DNA from: Rhodoligotrophos appendicifer
Lineage (GTDB): Bacteria; Pseudomonadota; Alphaproteobacteria; Rhizobiales; Im1
DNA: 64,000 nt
NCBI RefSeq assembly: GCF_007474605.1
Contig: NZ_VHKL01000010.1
Coordinates: 1 to 64,000, forward strand
Direction of reading: 5' to 3'
The notes under the pieces are model-generated. The model saw nothing but the letters and a program-made list of their open reading frames with translations. It had not been told where the DNA came from and did no database searches. Both the position numbers and the translations under genes were made by a program. Positions 44,467 through 53,796 of this stretch are shown piece by piece (positions within the stretch are counted from its first letter, which is position 1; each line of letters begins with the position of its first letter).

Positions 44467-45647
44467 CAACGGTGATAAAAGCAGGCTGGCTGATTGATGG
44501 GACCGGCACGTCGGCGATCAAAGACGGCTACATCACTTTCACAAACGGGCGAATTACCGATGTGGGCCGAAGCGGTCAGCTCAACGTGCCAGAAGGTGCA
44601 GTCGTCATTGACCTTCCCCAACACACCCTTTTGCCGGGCTTTATCGACGCTCATTCGCATGTGAGCATCCACACATTGGGTCACGAGATTGCCCAAGTGG
44701 CGCGTCGAGAGGCTGAGATCACAATCGATGCCCTGCGCTGGCTCAGGGAAGATCTCAATTCCGGCGTCACGATGATGCGCGTGTTGGGGGACCCCGACTT
44801 TCTGGATATCCGTCTCAATCAAGCGCAACGCGAGGGAAAAATCGACATTCCAAGGCTCAAGACGGCTGGGAATCTCGTCCAATCCTCGCATGTCAGCGTG
44901 TCCGTCTCCAAATCCACCTGTGACGGGCCTGACGCGATCCGGCAGGCCGTCCGGGCGTCCATCAAGGCCGGCTGCGACTGGGTGAAATTCTACTCCACAC
45001 CAGCGAGCCGTACACCCAATCCGATCCTGCCGATCTTCAGTCGCGGTGAAGTGGATGTGATCTTCGAGGAGGCGCGACGCGCAGGCCGTCCGGTTTCGGC
45101 TCATTGTCATGGCGGACCAGCAGCCGATTGGTGCATCGAACATGACGTCGACAGCATCGAACATGGATTGTTCCTCGAGCGTCGGCAAATGGTCGAGATG
45201 GCGCGTCGCGGAATTACTTTGGTCCCAACCACCGGCGTCATCCTGCTGCAGGACAGCTCCAACCCCTCGCCCTTCCTGCTTCGGGCGCAGGAGCGGGCCA
45301 ACAATTTCCTCTCTATGGCGAAGGAGGAGGGCGTGCGCTGCGTCCCGGGGACAGATGCCGTGCATGGTCGAATGGACTTCGAGGTGCAGAAGCTCGTCGA
45401 TGGGGGATGGACGATCCCGGAAGCGATCGCCTGCATGACGGGAGATGCAGCCAGGCTCCTTCGGGAAGAAGATACGGGCACACTTGAGCGTGGGCGGCGC
45501 GCAGACATCGTTGCCGTGCGGGGCAATGTGATGGAAGACGTGGCCAGGCTGAGCAGCGTCGACCTTGTCGTTCAGGACGGACAACAAAGATTTGGTAGCG
45601 CCGGCATAGGGGTCGGTGAGAGGATCTCTGCCGCGAGCCGGGTGTAA
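44463..45647 (+). CDS. Metal-dependent amidohydrolase (imidazolonepropionase/prolidase-like)
   Basis: A 394-residue TIM-barrel amidohydrolase. The metal and active-site set is AHSHVSIH at the N-terminal end, lysine in VKFY, SAHCHG, IEHG and GTDAVHG. Together with DUF1028 and a Pot-type importer it suggests hydrolysis of a cyclic or peptide-like amide, for example Xaa-Pro-type dipeptides known in this subgroup (inference). ATG 44463 overlaps the ATPase stop. It is the last gene before a visible rise in GC content at about 45.7 kb. Confidence 0.9.
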   Translation: MTTVIKAGWLIDGTGTSAIKDGYITFTNGRITDVGRSGQLNVPEGAVVIDLPQHTLLPGFIDAHSHVSIHTLGHEIAQVARREAEITIDALRWLREDLNSGVTMMRVLGDPDFLDIRLNQAQREGKIDIPRLKTAGNLVQSSHVSVSVSKSTCDGPDAIRQAVRASIKAGCDWVKFYSTPASRTPNPILPIFSRGEVDVIFEEARRAGRPVSAHCHGGPAADWCIEHDVDSIEHGLFLERRQMVEMARRGITLVPTTGVILLQDSSNPSPFLLRAQERANNFLSMAKEEGVRCVPGTDAVHGRMDFEVQKLVDGGWTIPEAIACMTGDAARLLREEDTGTLERGRRADIVAVRGNVMEDVARLSSVDLVVQDGQQRFGSAGIGVGERISAASRV

Positions 45648-45706
45648 GTCCGCCCAGACTGTCCTGCCGATTTGTCGCATCTGACCCCTGTGCAGGGACT
45701 CGATGG

Positions 45707-45721
45707 ACTTATCTGACAAGT
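45707..45721 (+). promoter_or_regulatory. Predicted GntR operator upstream of the uronate dehydrogenase
   Basis: ACTTATC-T-GACAAGT: seven-base arms around one base with a single mismatch, followed by TTACAAT. It lies 43-57 bases before the uronate dehydrogenase start. The core fits the TNGTnnnACNA form of FCD-GntR sites. Related copies are at 53606, 59581 and 61484. Confidence 0.6.
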
Positions 45722-45763
45722 TTACAATGGGGCGAGCCGCCCGCCCCAACCTGGATTTTCCTC

Positions 45764-46567
45764 ATGAGAGACAGCCGACCCACCCTGCTCACAGGCGCCG
45801 CCGGCGTTCTCGGCCGTTGGCTGCGACCGAGGCTGATCGAGGCCTATGGTTCCGTGCGCTCCTCAGACGTGGTGGACCCGGCGCCGGCCCTGCCCGGCGA
45901 AGAGACCTCCGTGGTCGATCTTGCTGATTTCGACGCGGTCGAAGGCATCGTCAAGGGGGCGGGACGGATCATCCATTTCGGCGGCATCTCCTATGAGACG
46001 AGTTTCGACCGGATCCTGTCCTCGAACATCCTCGGCACCTACAATGTATTCGAAGCCGCGCGGCGGCATGGTGCCGGGCCCATCGTCTATGCCAGCTCCA
46101 ACCATGCGATCGGCTTCTATACCAGGGACGACCGTCTCGACGTTCGCGTGCCCAAGCGTCCGGACTCGCTTTATGGAGTGTCGAAGGCGTTCGGAGAGGA
46201 CCTGGCCAGCTTGTTCTTCGACAAATATGGCGTCGAGAGCGCCTGCCTGAGGATCGGCACGGCACGGCCCGATCCCATCGACCCCCGCCATCTCTCCACC
46301 TGGCATTCCTATGACGACCTGCTGCGGCTGATCGAAGCCTGCTTTGCCGCGCCGCATTTGGGCTGCACGGTGCTCTACGGCGTCTCCAACAACGATCGCA
46401 GCTGGTGGAGCAACGAAGGCGCGCCGCATGTCGACTATCGGCCCCAGGACAATGCCGAAGATTTTGCCGCGACGCTCATTCCCGACGGCGACACCCGCGA
46501 CATGGCCGCTCCCGAAGTCAAGTACCAGGGCGGCCCCTTCGTCTCCGACGGCTACGTCAAACGGTAG
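45764..46567 (+). CDS. NAD-dependent uronate dehydrogenase-like epimerase-family protein
   Basis: A 267-residue extended SDR with the cofactor motif TGAAGVLG, the YASSNH segment and the active-site YGVSK. The stretch SNHAIGFYTRDDRLD is characteristic of uronate dehydrogenases, which oxidise galacturonate or glucuronate to the aldarolactone. It is the first gene of the GC-rich block and convergent with the SMP-30 lactonase, ending 16 bases inside it. The lactonase next door would open the product. Confidence 0.88.
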   Translation: MRDSRPTLLTGAAGVLGRWLRPRLIEAYGSVRSSDVVDPAPALPGEETSVVDLADFDAVEGIVKGAGRIIHFGGISYETSFDRILSSNILGTYNVFEAARRHGAGPIVYASSNHAIGFYTRDDRLDVRVPKRPDSLYGVSKAFGEDLASLFFDKYGVESACLRIGTARPDPIDPRHLSTWHSYDDLLRLIEACFAAPHLGCTVLYGVSNNDRSWWSNEGAPHVDYRPQDNAEDFAATLIPDGDTRDMAAPEVKYQGGPFVSDGYVKR

Positions 46568-47436
46568 AGCGGCTCCGGCAGGCCGGTCACCCCGGCCTGG
46601 ACCGCAAACAGGCTGCCCGCCTGGGGTTGATCGTCGAGCCCGGTCGACGGCCGGATGGAGGTCACGTAGATCACGTCGAGCCGCGGCCCGCCGAACGCCA
46701 GCATGCTGGGCTTGGCGACCGGAAGGGCGATGCGCCGGTCGATTGCGCCGAGCGGCGTGAAGCGGATGATTTCCCAGCCGTCATTGGCTGCCATCCAGTA
46801 GCAGCCATCCGCATCGACCGCCGCCCCGTCCGGCCGTCCGGCCATGCCCTTGGTATCGACGAAGACGCGCCGGTTCGATACGGCGCCGTCGTCGGGGTCG
46901 AGGTCCCAGGCCCAGACGGTCCGCACCGCCGGGTAGGAGTCCGAGTGATAGAGCGTGCGTCCGTCGGGGCTGAACGCCAAGCCATTGGAGACGAAGAAGC
47001 CATCCGCCACGGATGTGCAAGCGAAGTCCCGGCCTACGCGGTAGAGAGTGCCCATCGGGCGGGCCGGATCGACGGGATCTTCCATGCTGCCGACCCAGAA
47101 GCGGCCCTGCGCGTCGCACCGGCCGTCATTGAGCCTGTTCTTCGGCAGATGCGATTCCGGGGACGCCAAAGCCGCCAATGTCCCGGTCTCGAGATCATAG
47201 CGCCAGAGGCCGGATTTGAGCGCCAGCAGCACCCCTCCCCCCTCGCAGAGTGCGAAGGACCCGATCGGTTCCGGCAGGGTCCACACCCTGTTTTCGCCCG
47301 TACTCGGATCGAAGCGGTTCAGCCGCCCCGCATAGATGTCGACCCAGTACAGCGCCTGTTCCGGCTCCGACCAGACCGGGCATTCCCCGAGCTCGGCGCG
47401 AATATCCAGCACGCAATCGACATCGACCGTCGCCAT
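46552..47436 (-). CDS. SMP-30/gluconolaconase-family lactonase
   Basis: A 294-residue six-bladed beta-propeller hydrolase. Metal ligands are visible as LGECPVW (Glu), NRLNDGRCDAQGRFWVG (Asn, Asp) and SPDGRTLYHSDS (Asp). It opens sugar lactones such as those formed by uronate dehydrogenase. Start 47436 is chosen because the ATG overlaps the ABC ATPase stop as TGATG. The long upstream extension of the frame lies in the ATPase gene. Confidence 0.9.
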   Translation of the reverse strand: MATVDVDCVLDIRAELGECPVWSEPEQALYWVDIYAGRLNRFDPSTGENRVWTLPEPIGSFALCEGGGVLLALKSGLWRYDLETGTLAALASPESHLPKNRLNDGRCDAQGRFWVGSMEDPVDPARPMGTLYRVGRDFACTSVADGFFVSNGLAFSPDGRTLYHSDSYPAVRTVWAWDLDPDDGAVSNRRVFVDTKGMAGRPDGAAVDADGCYWMAANDGWEIIRFTPLGAIDRRIALPVAKPSMLAFGGPRLDVIYVTSIRPSTGLDDQPQAGSLFAVQAGVTGLPEPLYRLT

Positions 47437-49178
47437 CAGCCTGCCACCTCCTCCACATACCGGATGCGTTCCGTCCGACCACGCTGGCTGGGATCGGGTT
47501 TCGGGATCGCCGAGAGCAGCGAGCGCGTATAGGGGTGCTCTGGATGGTCGCAGATCTGGTCTGCCTCCCCCATCTCGACGATGCGCCCCCGATGCATGAC
47601 GGCCACCCGGTCGCACATATAGCGGATGACGCCGATGTCGTGGCTGATGAAGATGAAGCTCATCTCCAATTCCCGCACCAGGTCCAGCAGCAGGTCCAGC
47701 ACCTGAGCACGCAGAGAGACGTCCAACGCCGAGGTCGCCTCGTCCGCCACGATCAGCTCCGGCCGCAAAGCGATCGCCCGGGCGATGCCAATGCGCTGCC
47801 GCTGGCCTCCGCTGAAGGCATGGGGGTAGCGCCACATGGCATCGCGCGGCAGGCCGACACGCTCGAGCAGGGAGGCCACACGCTCCTCCAGCTCGAGCTT
47901 GGAGAGGCTGAGGTGGTTGCGCAGCGGCTCGGCGATCACCTGAAGCACGGTCATGCGCGGATTGAGGGAGGAGAACGGATCCTGAAAAATCATCCGCATC
48001 TTGCTCCAGGCCGGCCTGACCTGGGCGAGAGGCAGCGGAGCAAGATCGATGGCGGCTTCCCCACGGGGGCGGAACACGATCTGTCCCGCGCTCGGCTCCA
48101 GAATGCGCAGAATGCAGCGTCCGAGCGTGGTCTTGCCCGAACCACTCTCGCCCACGATGCCGAGGATCTCGCCGCGCTGCAGAGTGAAGGAGACCTCGTC
48201 CAGAGCCTTGACCGGCGCCTCCGCCGGCTTGCGGCTCATGAAGCTCCTCCGCGGCTCGAAGCTCATAGATAGGTTAGAGACTTCCAGGATCGCATCGTCC
48301 GCCTTGGGCTTGGGAATGAGGGCAGCGCGGTGCGATCGGCTCTCGAGCGCCAAGACCGAGGCCAGAAGGCGCTGCGTGTAAGGCTCCTTCGGCGCGGCGA
48401 AGATCTCCGCGACCGGCCCCTGCTCTACCACCTTGCCGTGATACATGACCGCGACGTCGTCGGCGATCTCCGCGACGACGCCCATGTCGTGGGTAATGAA
48501 CATCAGCGCCATGCCGTATTTCGCTTGCAGGCCGCGCATCAGGTCCAGGATCTCGGCCTGGGTCGTGACATCAAGTGCCGTGGTCGGCTCGTCGGCAATC
48601 ACCAGACGTGGCTCGCAGACGAGCGCCATGGCCGTCATCGCCCGCTGACGCATGCCGCCGCTGAATTCGAAGGGATAGGCGTCGATGCTGCGCTCCGGCC
48701 TCGGGATCTTGACCTGGGCCAGCATCTCGATCGCCCGTTCGCGCGCCTCAGCCCGGCTCATGCGGGTGTGCAGCCTTATGGTCTCGATGATCTGCTGCCC
48801 GATCGTATGCACAGGGCTCAGGCTCGACATGGGCTCCTGAAAGATCATGCTGATGTCGCGACCGCGGATCGACCGGATCCGCCGCCCCTTGGGATTCAAG
48901 GCTGCGAGATCCAACGGCGCGCCACCCGGCCCCGCATCGTGCAGCAGAACCTGACCCGAGACGATGCGACCCGGCCGCGGCACGATGTTGAGGATCGAAC
49001 GCGCGGTGACGCTCTTGCCCGATCCGCTCTCGCCGACCACGCACAGCGTCCGACCGCGCTCCAGCGTGAGGTCGATGCCGTCGACGGCCTTCAGCACCGT
49101 GCGACCGGTGTCGAACCAGGTGGAGAGGTTCTTGACCTCGACGATTGTATCTCTGGAGGGTGCGTCAGCCATGGTCAT
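47436..49178 (-). CDS. Dpp/Opp-type ABC transporter ATPase, two fused nucleotide-binding domains
   Basis: A 580-residue fusion of DppD-like and DppF-like ATPases. The first domain has Walker [10 protein letters not shown] and signature [12 protein letters not shown]; the second, from about residue 275, has GESGSGKTT and [14 protein letters not shown]. Each carries the C-terminal oligopeptide-transporter extension. Start 49178 overlaps the permease stop (ATGA); ATG 49172 is the alternative. It energises the peptide-type importer. Confidence 0.92.
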   Translation of the reverse strand: MTMADAPSRDTIVEVKNLSTWFDTGRTVLKAVDGIDLTLERGRTLCVVGESGSGKSVTARSILNIVPRPGRIVSGQVLLHDAGPGGAPLDLAALNPKGRRIRSIRGRDISMIFQEPMSSLSPVHTIGQQIIETIRLHTRMSRAEARERAIEMLAQVKIPRPERSIDAYPFEFSGGMRQRAMTAMALVCEPRLVIADEPTTALDVTTQAEILDLMRGLQAKYGMALMFITHDMGVVAEIADDVAVMYHGKVVEQGPVAEIFAAPKEPYTQRLLASVLALESRSHRAALIPKPKADDAILEVSNLSMSFEPRRSFMSRKPAEAPVKALDEVSFTLQRGEILGIVGESGSGKTTLGRCILRILEPSAGQIVFRPRGEAAIDLAPLPLAQVRPAWSKMRMIFQDPFSSLNPRMTVLQVIAEPLRNHLSLSKLELEERVASLLERVGLPRDAMWRYPHAFSGGQRQRIGIARAIALRPELIVADEATSALDVSLRAQVLDLLLDLVRELEMSFIFISHDIGVIRYMCDRVAVMHRGRIVEMGEADQICDHPEHPYTRSLLSAIPKPDPSQRGRTERIRYVEEVAG

Positions 49179-50311
49179 TGCCGGTACGGGTCTGCCGCAT
49201 CGCGCAGGCCGTCGCCCACGAAATTCAGGGACAGCACCGCGATCACCACGGCGATGCCCGGTGCGAACAGCCAAGGCGCGGTGGCAATGGCGCGTATGTT
49301 TTGCGCCTCCTGCAGCAGGACACCCCAGCTGACGATGGGCGGCTGCAGGCCGAGCCCCAGGAAGCTGAGCGCCGTCTCGGCCAAGATCATGGTCGGGATG
49401 GCGAGGCTCACCTCGGCGATGATGTGGCTGGTGAAAGACGGCGCCATGTGCCGGAAGATGACGCGAGGCTCGCTCGCCCCGTCGAGCCGCGCTGCGGTCA
49501 CGAAATCCTCCGTCCTGAGCGACAGGAAGCGGCCGCGCACCACGCGAGCGAGATTGGTCCAGCCGATCAACGACAAGATGATGGTGATGGCGAGATAGAT
49601 CCTGAGCGGCGGCCAGCTGCTCGGCATGGCGGCCGCCAGACCGAGCCACAGCGGTGTCGTCGGCAGCGACAGGATGAACTCGATCACCCGCTGAATGATA
49701 TTGTCGACTGCCCCGCCCCGATAGCCGGAGATGCCGCCGAGCACGATGCCGAGCAGCAGGCTTAGAGTCACGCCGATGAGACCGATCGACATGGAGATGC
49801 GGGTCCCGTAGGCGGTGCGGCTGAACAGGTCTCGCCCCAGCCGGTCGGCGCCCAGGAGATAGAAGGGATCGCCCTTGTTCAACGGCCCGAACAGCTTCGT
49901 CTCGAGGGTGAAGAGGCCGCCCCACATGGGATAGGGGTCCGACTTCACGAAGAAGCCGACAGGATATTTCTTGCTCTCGTCGATGACGAAGATGCGGCGC
50001 AGTGCGCTCGGCTCGACGGTCACCTTGTAGCCGTAGACATGGGGTCGCCAGATCAGCCCACCCTCGGCGTCGCGATCGAGGAGGTGCAGGGCCTGAGGCG
50101 GTGCATAAGTATAGCGCGGGGAGAAGGCATCAGGCGCAAACGGCGCCACGAATTCGCAGAACGCAGCCACCAGGATGATCAGCAACAGCACGACGCTGCT
50201 CACCATGGCGAGCTTGTGGCGACGGAACTGCCACCACACCAGGCGCCATTGGGAGGCGGAATCCCGCCGCGACCGGGCGGTGGCGGCGGGCGTGGCGGTG
50301 CTATCGGTCAT
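49175..50311 (-). CDS. Dpp/Opp-type ABC transporter permease (DppC-like)
   Basis: A 378-residue permease with the DppC-type N-terminal helix, a long periplasmic loop (longer than in E. coli DppC) between about residues 60 and 165, and the EAA motif TAARLDGASEPRVIFRHMAP. The transmembrane helices follow. It begins 11 bases inside the DppB-like gene. Confidence 0.9.
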   Translation of the reverse strand: MTDSTATPAATARSRRDSASQWRLVWWQFRRHKLAMVSSVVLLLIILVAAFCEFVAPFAPDAFSPRYTYAPPQALHLLDRDAEGGLIWRPHVYGYKVTVEPSALRRIFVIDESKKYPVGFFVKSDPYPMWGGLFTLETKLFGPLNKGDPFYLLGADRLGRDLFSRTAYGTRISMSIGLIGVTLSLLLGIVLGGISGYRGGAVDNIIQRVIEFILSLPTTPLWLGLAAAMPSSWPPLRIYLAITIILSLIGWTNLARVVRGRFLSLRTEDFVTAARLDGASEPRVIFRHMAPSFTSHIIAEVSLAIPTMILAETALSFLGLGLQPPIVSWGVLLQEAQNIRAIATAPWLFAPGIAVVIAVLSLNFVGDGLRDAADPYRQ

Positions 50312-51287
50312 AGCGGATCCGCGGATCGACCCAGGCCAGGAGCAGGTCGGAGAGCAGCGTGCCGACCAGCACTAGGATGCATTGGAACATGATCAAGGCA
50401 CCGCCGAGATACATGTCCTGGGTCTTCAGCGCCTGGATGAGGATTGGGCCGGATGTCGGCAGGCTCAGCACGCTGGAGACGATAACGTCGCCCGAGACGA
50501 GCACCGGAAGGACCCAACCGACGGTGGAGATGAAGGGATTGAGGGCCACCCGGGTCGGATAGCGCAGGATCAGCGTCATCTCCGGCAGCCCCTTGGCGCG
50601 GCCGGTCTCCACGTAGGGCTTGCCGAGCTCGTCCAGAAGGTTCGCGCGCATGATCCGGACCAGGGAGGCAATCCCGGCTACGCCCAGGACCACGACGGGA
50701 ATCCAGAGATGGTGCAGCAGGTCCGCCACCTTGGCCAAGCTCCATGGCGCGTTGATATATTCAGTCGAGAACAGGCCGCCGACGGAATAGCCGAGGAATT
50801 TCACCGACATGTACATGACGAAGAGCGCGAGCAGGAAGCTGGGGGTCGCCATCCCGAGAAAGCTCAGAAAGGTCACCACATAGTCGCCGACGCTGTATTG
50901 GCGCACCGCCGAGAAGACACCGACCGGGAAAGCAATGAGCCAGACGAAGGCCAGGGTGCAGAAGGCGACCAGCGTGGTCATGCCGAGCCGACCCCAGATG
51001 ATGTCGGACACGGGGGCGCGATATTCGAACGACCTGCCGAGATCGCCCCGCAACGCGTTGCCGATCCAGGTGAGGTATTGCACCACATAGGGCTGATCGA
51101 GCCCGTAGCGGATGCGCAGCGCATCCAGCGTGTCAGAATCGGCGGGCGAGCCGGAGGTGGCCAAATCCGCCGCATAGCTCGTGACGAAATCACCGGGCGG
51201 CAGCTGAATAATCGTGAACGCGACGATGCTGACCGCGATGAAAGACGGAATCATCCAAAGAAAGCGACGCAAAATGAAACCAAGCAC
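50301..51287 (-). CDS. Dpp/Opp-type ABC transporter permease (DppB-like)
   Basis: A 328-residue membrane protein with the DppB opening FILRRFLWMIPSFIAVSIVAF and later YVETGRAKGLPEM in the EAA loop. It forms the transmembrane pair with the DppC-like subunit. 228 bases separate it from the binding-protein gene, and that gap contains a palindromic REP-like element. Confidence 0.92.
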   Translation of the reverse strand: MLGFILRRFLWMIPSFIAVSIVAFTIIQLPPGDFVTSYAADLATSGSPADSDTLDALRIRYGLDQPYVVQYLTWIGNALRGDLGRSFEYRAPVSDIIWGRLGMTTLVAFCTLAFVWLIAFPVGVFSAVRQYSVGDYVVTFLSFLGMATPSFLLALFVMYMSVKFLGYSVGGLFSTEYINAPWSLAKVADLLHHLWIPVVVLGVAGIASLVRIMRANLLDELGKPYVETGRAKGLPEMTLILRYPTRVALNPFISTVGWVLPVLVSGDVIVSSVLSLPTSGPILIQALKTQDMYLGGALIMFQCILVLVGTLLSDLLLAWVDPRIRYDR

Positions 51288-51369
51288 GAAGTTCTCCGGT
51301 TTCTCCGTCGGCCTGCAAAAACCGTCGTCAACCCGGGTGCAAGACCGGCATCGACCACCTTACCCCCGT

Positions 51370-51455
51370 GACCCCCGGACTTGTTCCGGGGATCCAAGAC
51401 TGCGGCAGGAAAGCCCCGGGCTCCTGGATGCCCGGGACACGCCCGGGCATGACGA
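51370..51455. repeat. REP-like pair of GC-rich palindromes
   Basis: CCCCGGA/TCCGGGG arms (51373-51391) and the nine-base arms ATGCCCGGG/CCCGGGCAT (51428-51450) lie close together, forming two stable hairpins. This CCCGGGCAT palindrome style is widespread as intergenic repeats in alphaproteobacteria. It lies between the binding-protein gene and the permease genes, where it can protect the upstream message or lower permease expression. Confidence 0.75.
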
Positions 51456-51515
51456 GAAGCTGGGTCGGAGCGATCCTGGCCGTCAATCCCTCTCTCGCGC
51501 GAACGCCGAGCAGTC

Positions 51516-53495
51516 TCACTTTACCGGGTCGAAGTAGTACTGCTCCGTGTTGCTGGCGACCGGGCTCGGATAGGTCCAGGCGAAGGGCCGCGGATAGACA
51601 TTGTGCAGATTGTTCTTCGTCGCCGAGAACAGCGGCCCCGGGGTGCTGATGCCGATGGCGTAGAACTCGTCCGCCGAGATGTCGAGAAGCTGCTTCATCA
51701 GCGCCTTCTGCTTCTCGGGATCGGATGATTTGGTGATCTCGCGGTAGATCTCCATCTGCTTCTTGGCGGCTGCCGGCGGCTCTTCTCCCGCCTTGCCGCC
51801 CGAGGCGTACCAATTGCCCCACGGCACGGCGAACAAGGTCTCGTTCCAGAACGGGAAGTAGAAGGTCGGCTCAAAGATCGCGTCACCCATCCCGCCGCTG
51901 CCGAGGAAGACCGCGGCATCCTGCTCGTTATTGTCCTTGCGGTCATAGAAGAGCGTGCGGTCGACGGTCTGGACCTTCGCATCGATCCCCACGGCCTGCC
52001 AGTACTGGGCTGCCAACTGCGTCGAGTCGAGGAAGTCGCCCAGGGCCGGCATCACCATGATGTTGAAGCTGATCCGCTTGCCATCCGGGCCGAGGCGGAA
52101 ACCGTTGCTGTCCTTCTTCGGATACGCCTTGTCGAGATGCTCGTTCGCCTTGGCGACGTCGTACTCAGTATACTGCTTCGCGAGCTTCTCGTTGTAATAG
52201 GGTGACTCCTTGCGGGGGGCGGCCTGCCACGGCTCGCCCTGGCCAACAAAGGCCGAGTCGATGATCGCTTGCCGATCGATGGCGTAGGACAGCCCGATCC
52301 GGAAGTCCTTATTGTTGAAGATCTCCCGCTTGACCGGATCCTTGCTGGTCAGGTTGAGCGAGATGATCGTCGTGTTCATGTCTGCATTCGGACCGTCCAC
52401 CAAGTGGATCTGTGCCTTGTCGGCGGCATCGGTAAAGACCGCGCGATTGGCATTGTCGTTCACGTGCCGGTCCTGGTAGTCGATCTCGCCATTGACCACC
52501 TTGAGCACCAGCGTCTGCTTGTCGGCATTCACGGAAATGCTCATGTCGTCGATGTAAGGCAGCTGGTTCCCCTCGGGATCAACCTTGAAGTAATAAGGAT
52601 TGCGCTCCAGCGTGACGAGGCTGGCGCCGCCGATATAGGGATCCTTGATGACCCAGGGCTCCATGGTCGGCCGCTGCGGATTCTGCCAGCGTTCATTGGC
52701 TTCCGTGTCGACGGCGCATTTCTTGATGAACAGTTCCGTCCAGGTGCCGACGCCGGCCTCCTTCATCAGCGCGTCCAGACCATCCTTGTTGTAGGTGGGC
52801 ATGAACTGCGAGCAGTAGTGCTTCGCCATCATGACGATCTGCACGCCGTAGACGCCCGCCAGGCGCTGCATGAACATGCCATAGGGTTCTTTGAAGGTGA
52901 TGGTGAAATTCGCATCGTCGACCTTCGCGAATTTACCCGTCTCGCCGCCGCTTGAAATCCAGTCCACGCCGTTGGGCAGGAGCTCCTTGTTGCCGACGAT
53001 GTCGTTAATGAAGAAGCCGATATCGTCGCTGGTGAAGGGCTTGCCGTCGGACCATTTCAGGCCCTCGCGCAGCTTGACGGTGAAGGTCTTGCCGTCCTCG
53101 CTGGCGGTCACTGCTTCGGCGAGGTTGGGAACAACCTTCCCGCTCCATTCCCGGTCCCAGGCAACGAGCGGCTCGTAGCCGGCGATGCGGAACAGCCAGT
53201 TGCGGTCGGAGCCGCCGACGAGGCCGGAGCGCCAAGTGCCGCCATATTTGCCGACCTTCTCGACCGGCTCGATCACCCGCGGCGTCTTCGGCAGGCGCTC
53301 AGCGACCGGCGGCAGCGTGCCCGCGGTGACCTGAGCATCCAGCATGGGCGCCTGTTTGTAATCGGCGGCCCAGGCGGATGACGCTGCAAGCATGCCGGCA
53401 AACGCGACAAGAAGGCTTCGCTTTGCAATGGAACGGCTTGTGGACCGCACCAAATTTACCGGGTTCAATTGAAGAGAAGTACTAAGCTGGCCCAT
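51516..53495 (-). CDS. Dpp/Opp-type substrate-binding protein (SBP family 5)
   Basis: A 659-residue extracellular solute-binding protein, longer than DppA-type proteins (about 535). The signal peptide spans about residues 1-43 with a hydrophobic LLVAFAGMLAASSAWAA. The mature part contains VEKVGKYGGTWRSGLVGGSD and the DFRIGLSYAIDRQAI segment. Start MGQLSTS at 53495 has GGGGG upstream. The predicted GntR site lies about 110 bases before it. Cargo unknown; block context suggests an amino-sugar or peptide-like compound. Confidence 0.9.
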   Translation of the reverse strand: MGQLSTSLQLNPVNLVRSTSRSIAKRSLLVAFAGMLAASSAWAADYKQAPMLDAQVTAGTLPPVAERLPKTPRVIEPVEKVGKYGGTWRSGLVGGSDRNWLFRIAGYEPLVAWDREWSGKVVPNLAEAVTASEDGKTFTVKLREGLKWSDGKPFTSDDIGFFINDIVGNKELLPNGVDWISSGGETGKFAKVDDANFTITFKEPYGMFMQRLAGVYGVQIVMMAKHYCSQFMPTYNKDGLDALMKEAGVGTWTELFIKKCAVDTEANERWQNPQRPTMEPWVIKDPYIGGASLVTLERNPYYFKVDPEGNQLPYIDDMSISVNADKQTLVLKVVNGEIDYQDRHVNDNANRAVFTDAADKAQIHLVDGPNADMNTTIISLNLTSKDPVKREIFNNKDFRIGLSYAIDRQAIIDSAFVGQGEPWQAAPRKESPYYNEKLAKQYTEYDVAKANEHLDKAYPKKDSNGFRLGPDGKRISFNIMVMPALGDFLDSTQLAAQYWQAVGIDAKVQTVDRTLFYDRKDNNEQDAAVFLGSGGMGDAIFEPTFYFPFWNETLFAVPWGNWYASGGKAGEEPPAAAKKQMEIYREITKSSDPEKQKALMKQLLDISADEFYAIGISTPGPLFSATKNNLHNVYPRPFAWTYPSPVASNTEQYYFDPVK

Positions 53496-53605
53496 GACAA
53501 CCCCCACCATTCGGTTGTTAATTGACGGAACTCAATCCCCTGCCTTTTTGGGCGCCGTTGAAGGGAAGGCTTGCATGCGACGAGGGAACTGTCAATAATT
53601 CATCA

Positions 53606-53620
53606 ACTTGTCAGTCAGGT
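53606..53620 (-). promoter_or_regulatory. Predicted GntR operator upstream of the Dpp binding protein
   Basis: ACTTGTC-A-GTCAGGT, differing by one base from the ACTTATC-A-GACAGGT site at 59581. It lies 111 bases before the binding-protein start on the minus strand and about 180 bases before the PLP-enzyme gene on the plus strand. The better half faces the binding-protein gene. I see nothing else in 53511-53796. Confidence 0.55.
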
Positions 53621-53796
53621 TGAGCCGGTCCGGCCCCTTGAGGAAATAATCCGAGGCCAGAATAGCTCGTCGTTGCCTTGCATTTGGGTCAGAGAACGCT
53701 TGGAAGACCTTGGCTTGGTCCGGAAGGCGCGGGGCGACCCACTGCCATTGGGATGTAAGACAAGTTCGGCATGAAAGAATGAGAAGCAGGCCATCG

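Noticed and set aside
45729-45747. GGGGCG...CGCCCC stem before the uronate dehydrogenase as a terminator
   Set aside because: No U-tract follows and it sits between the GntR site and the start codon, so a terminator is not supported.
47437-47835. Long upstream extension of the SMP-30 frame
   Set aside because: It is arginine/histidine-rich sequence on the same strand as the ABC ATPase but out of its frame; the family sequence begins at 47436.
49179-49925. Upstream extension of the fused Dpp ATPase frame
   Set aside because: It lies over the DppC-like gene and has no ATPase homology; the ATPase starts at 49178 with an ATGA overlap.
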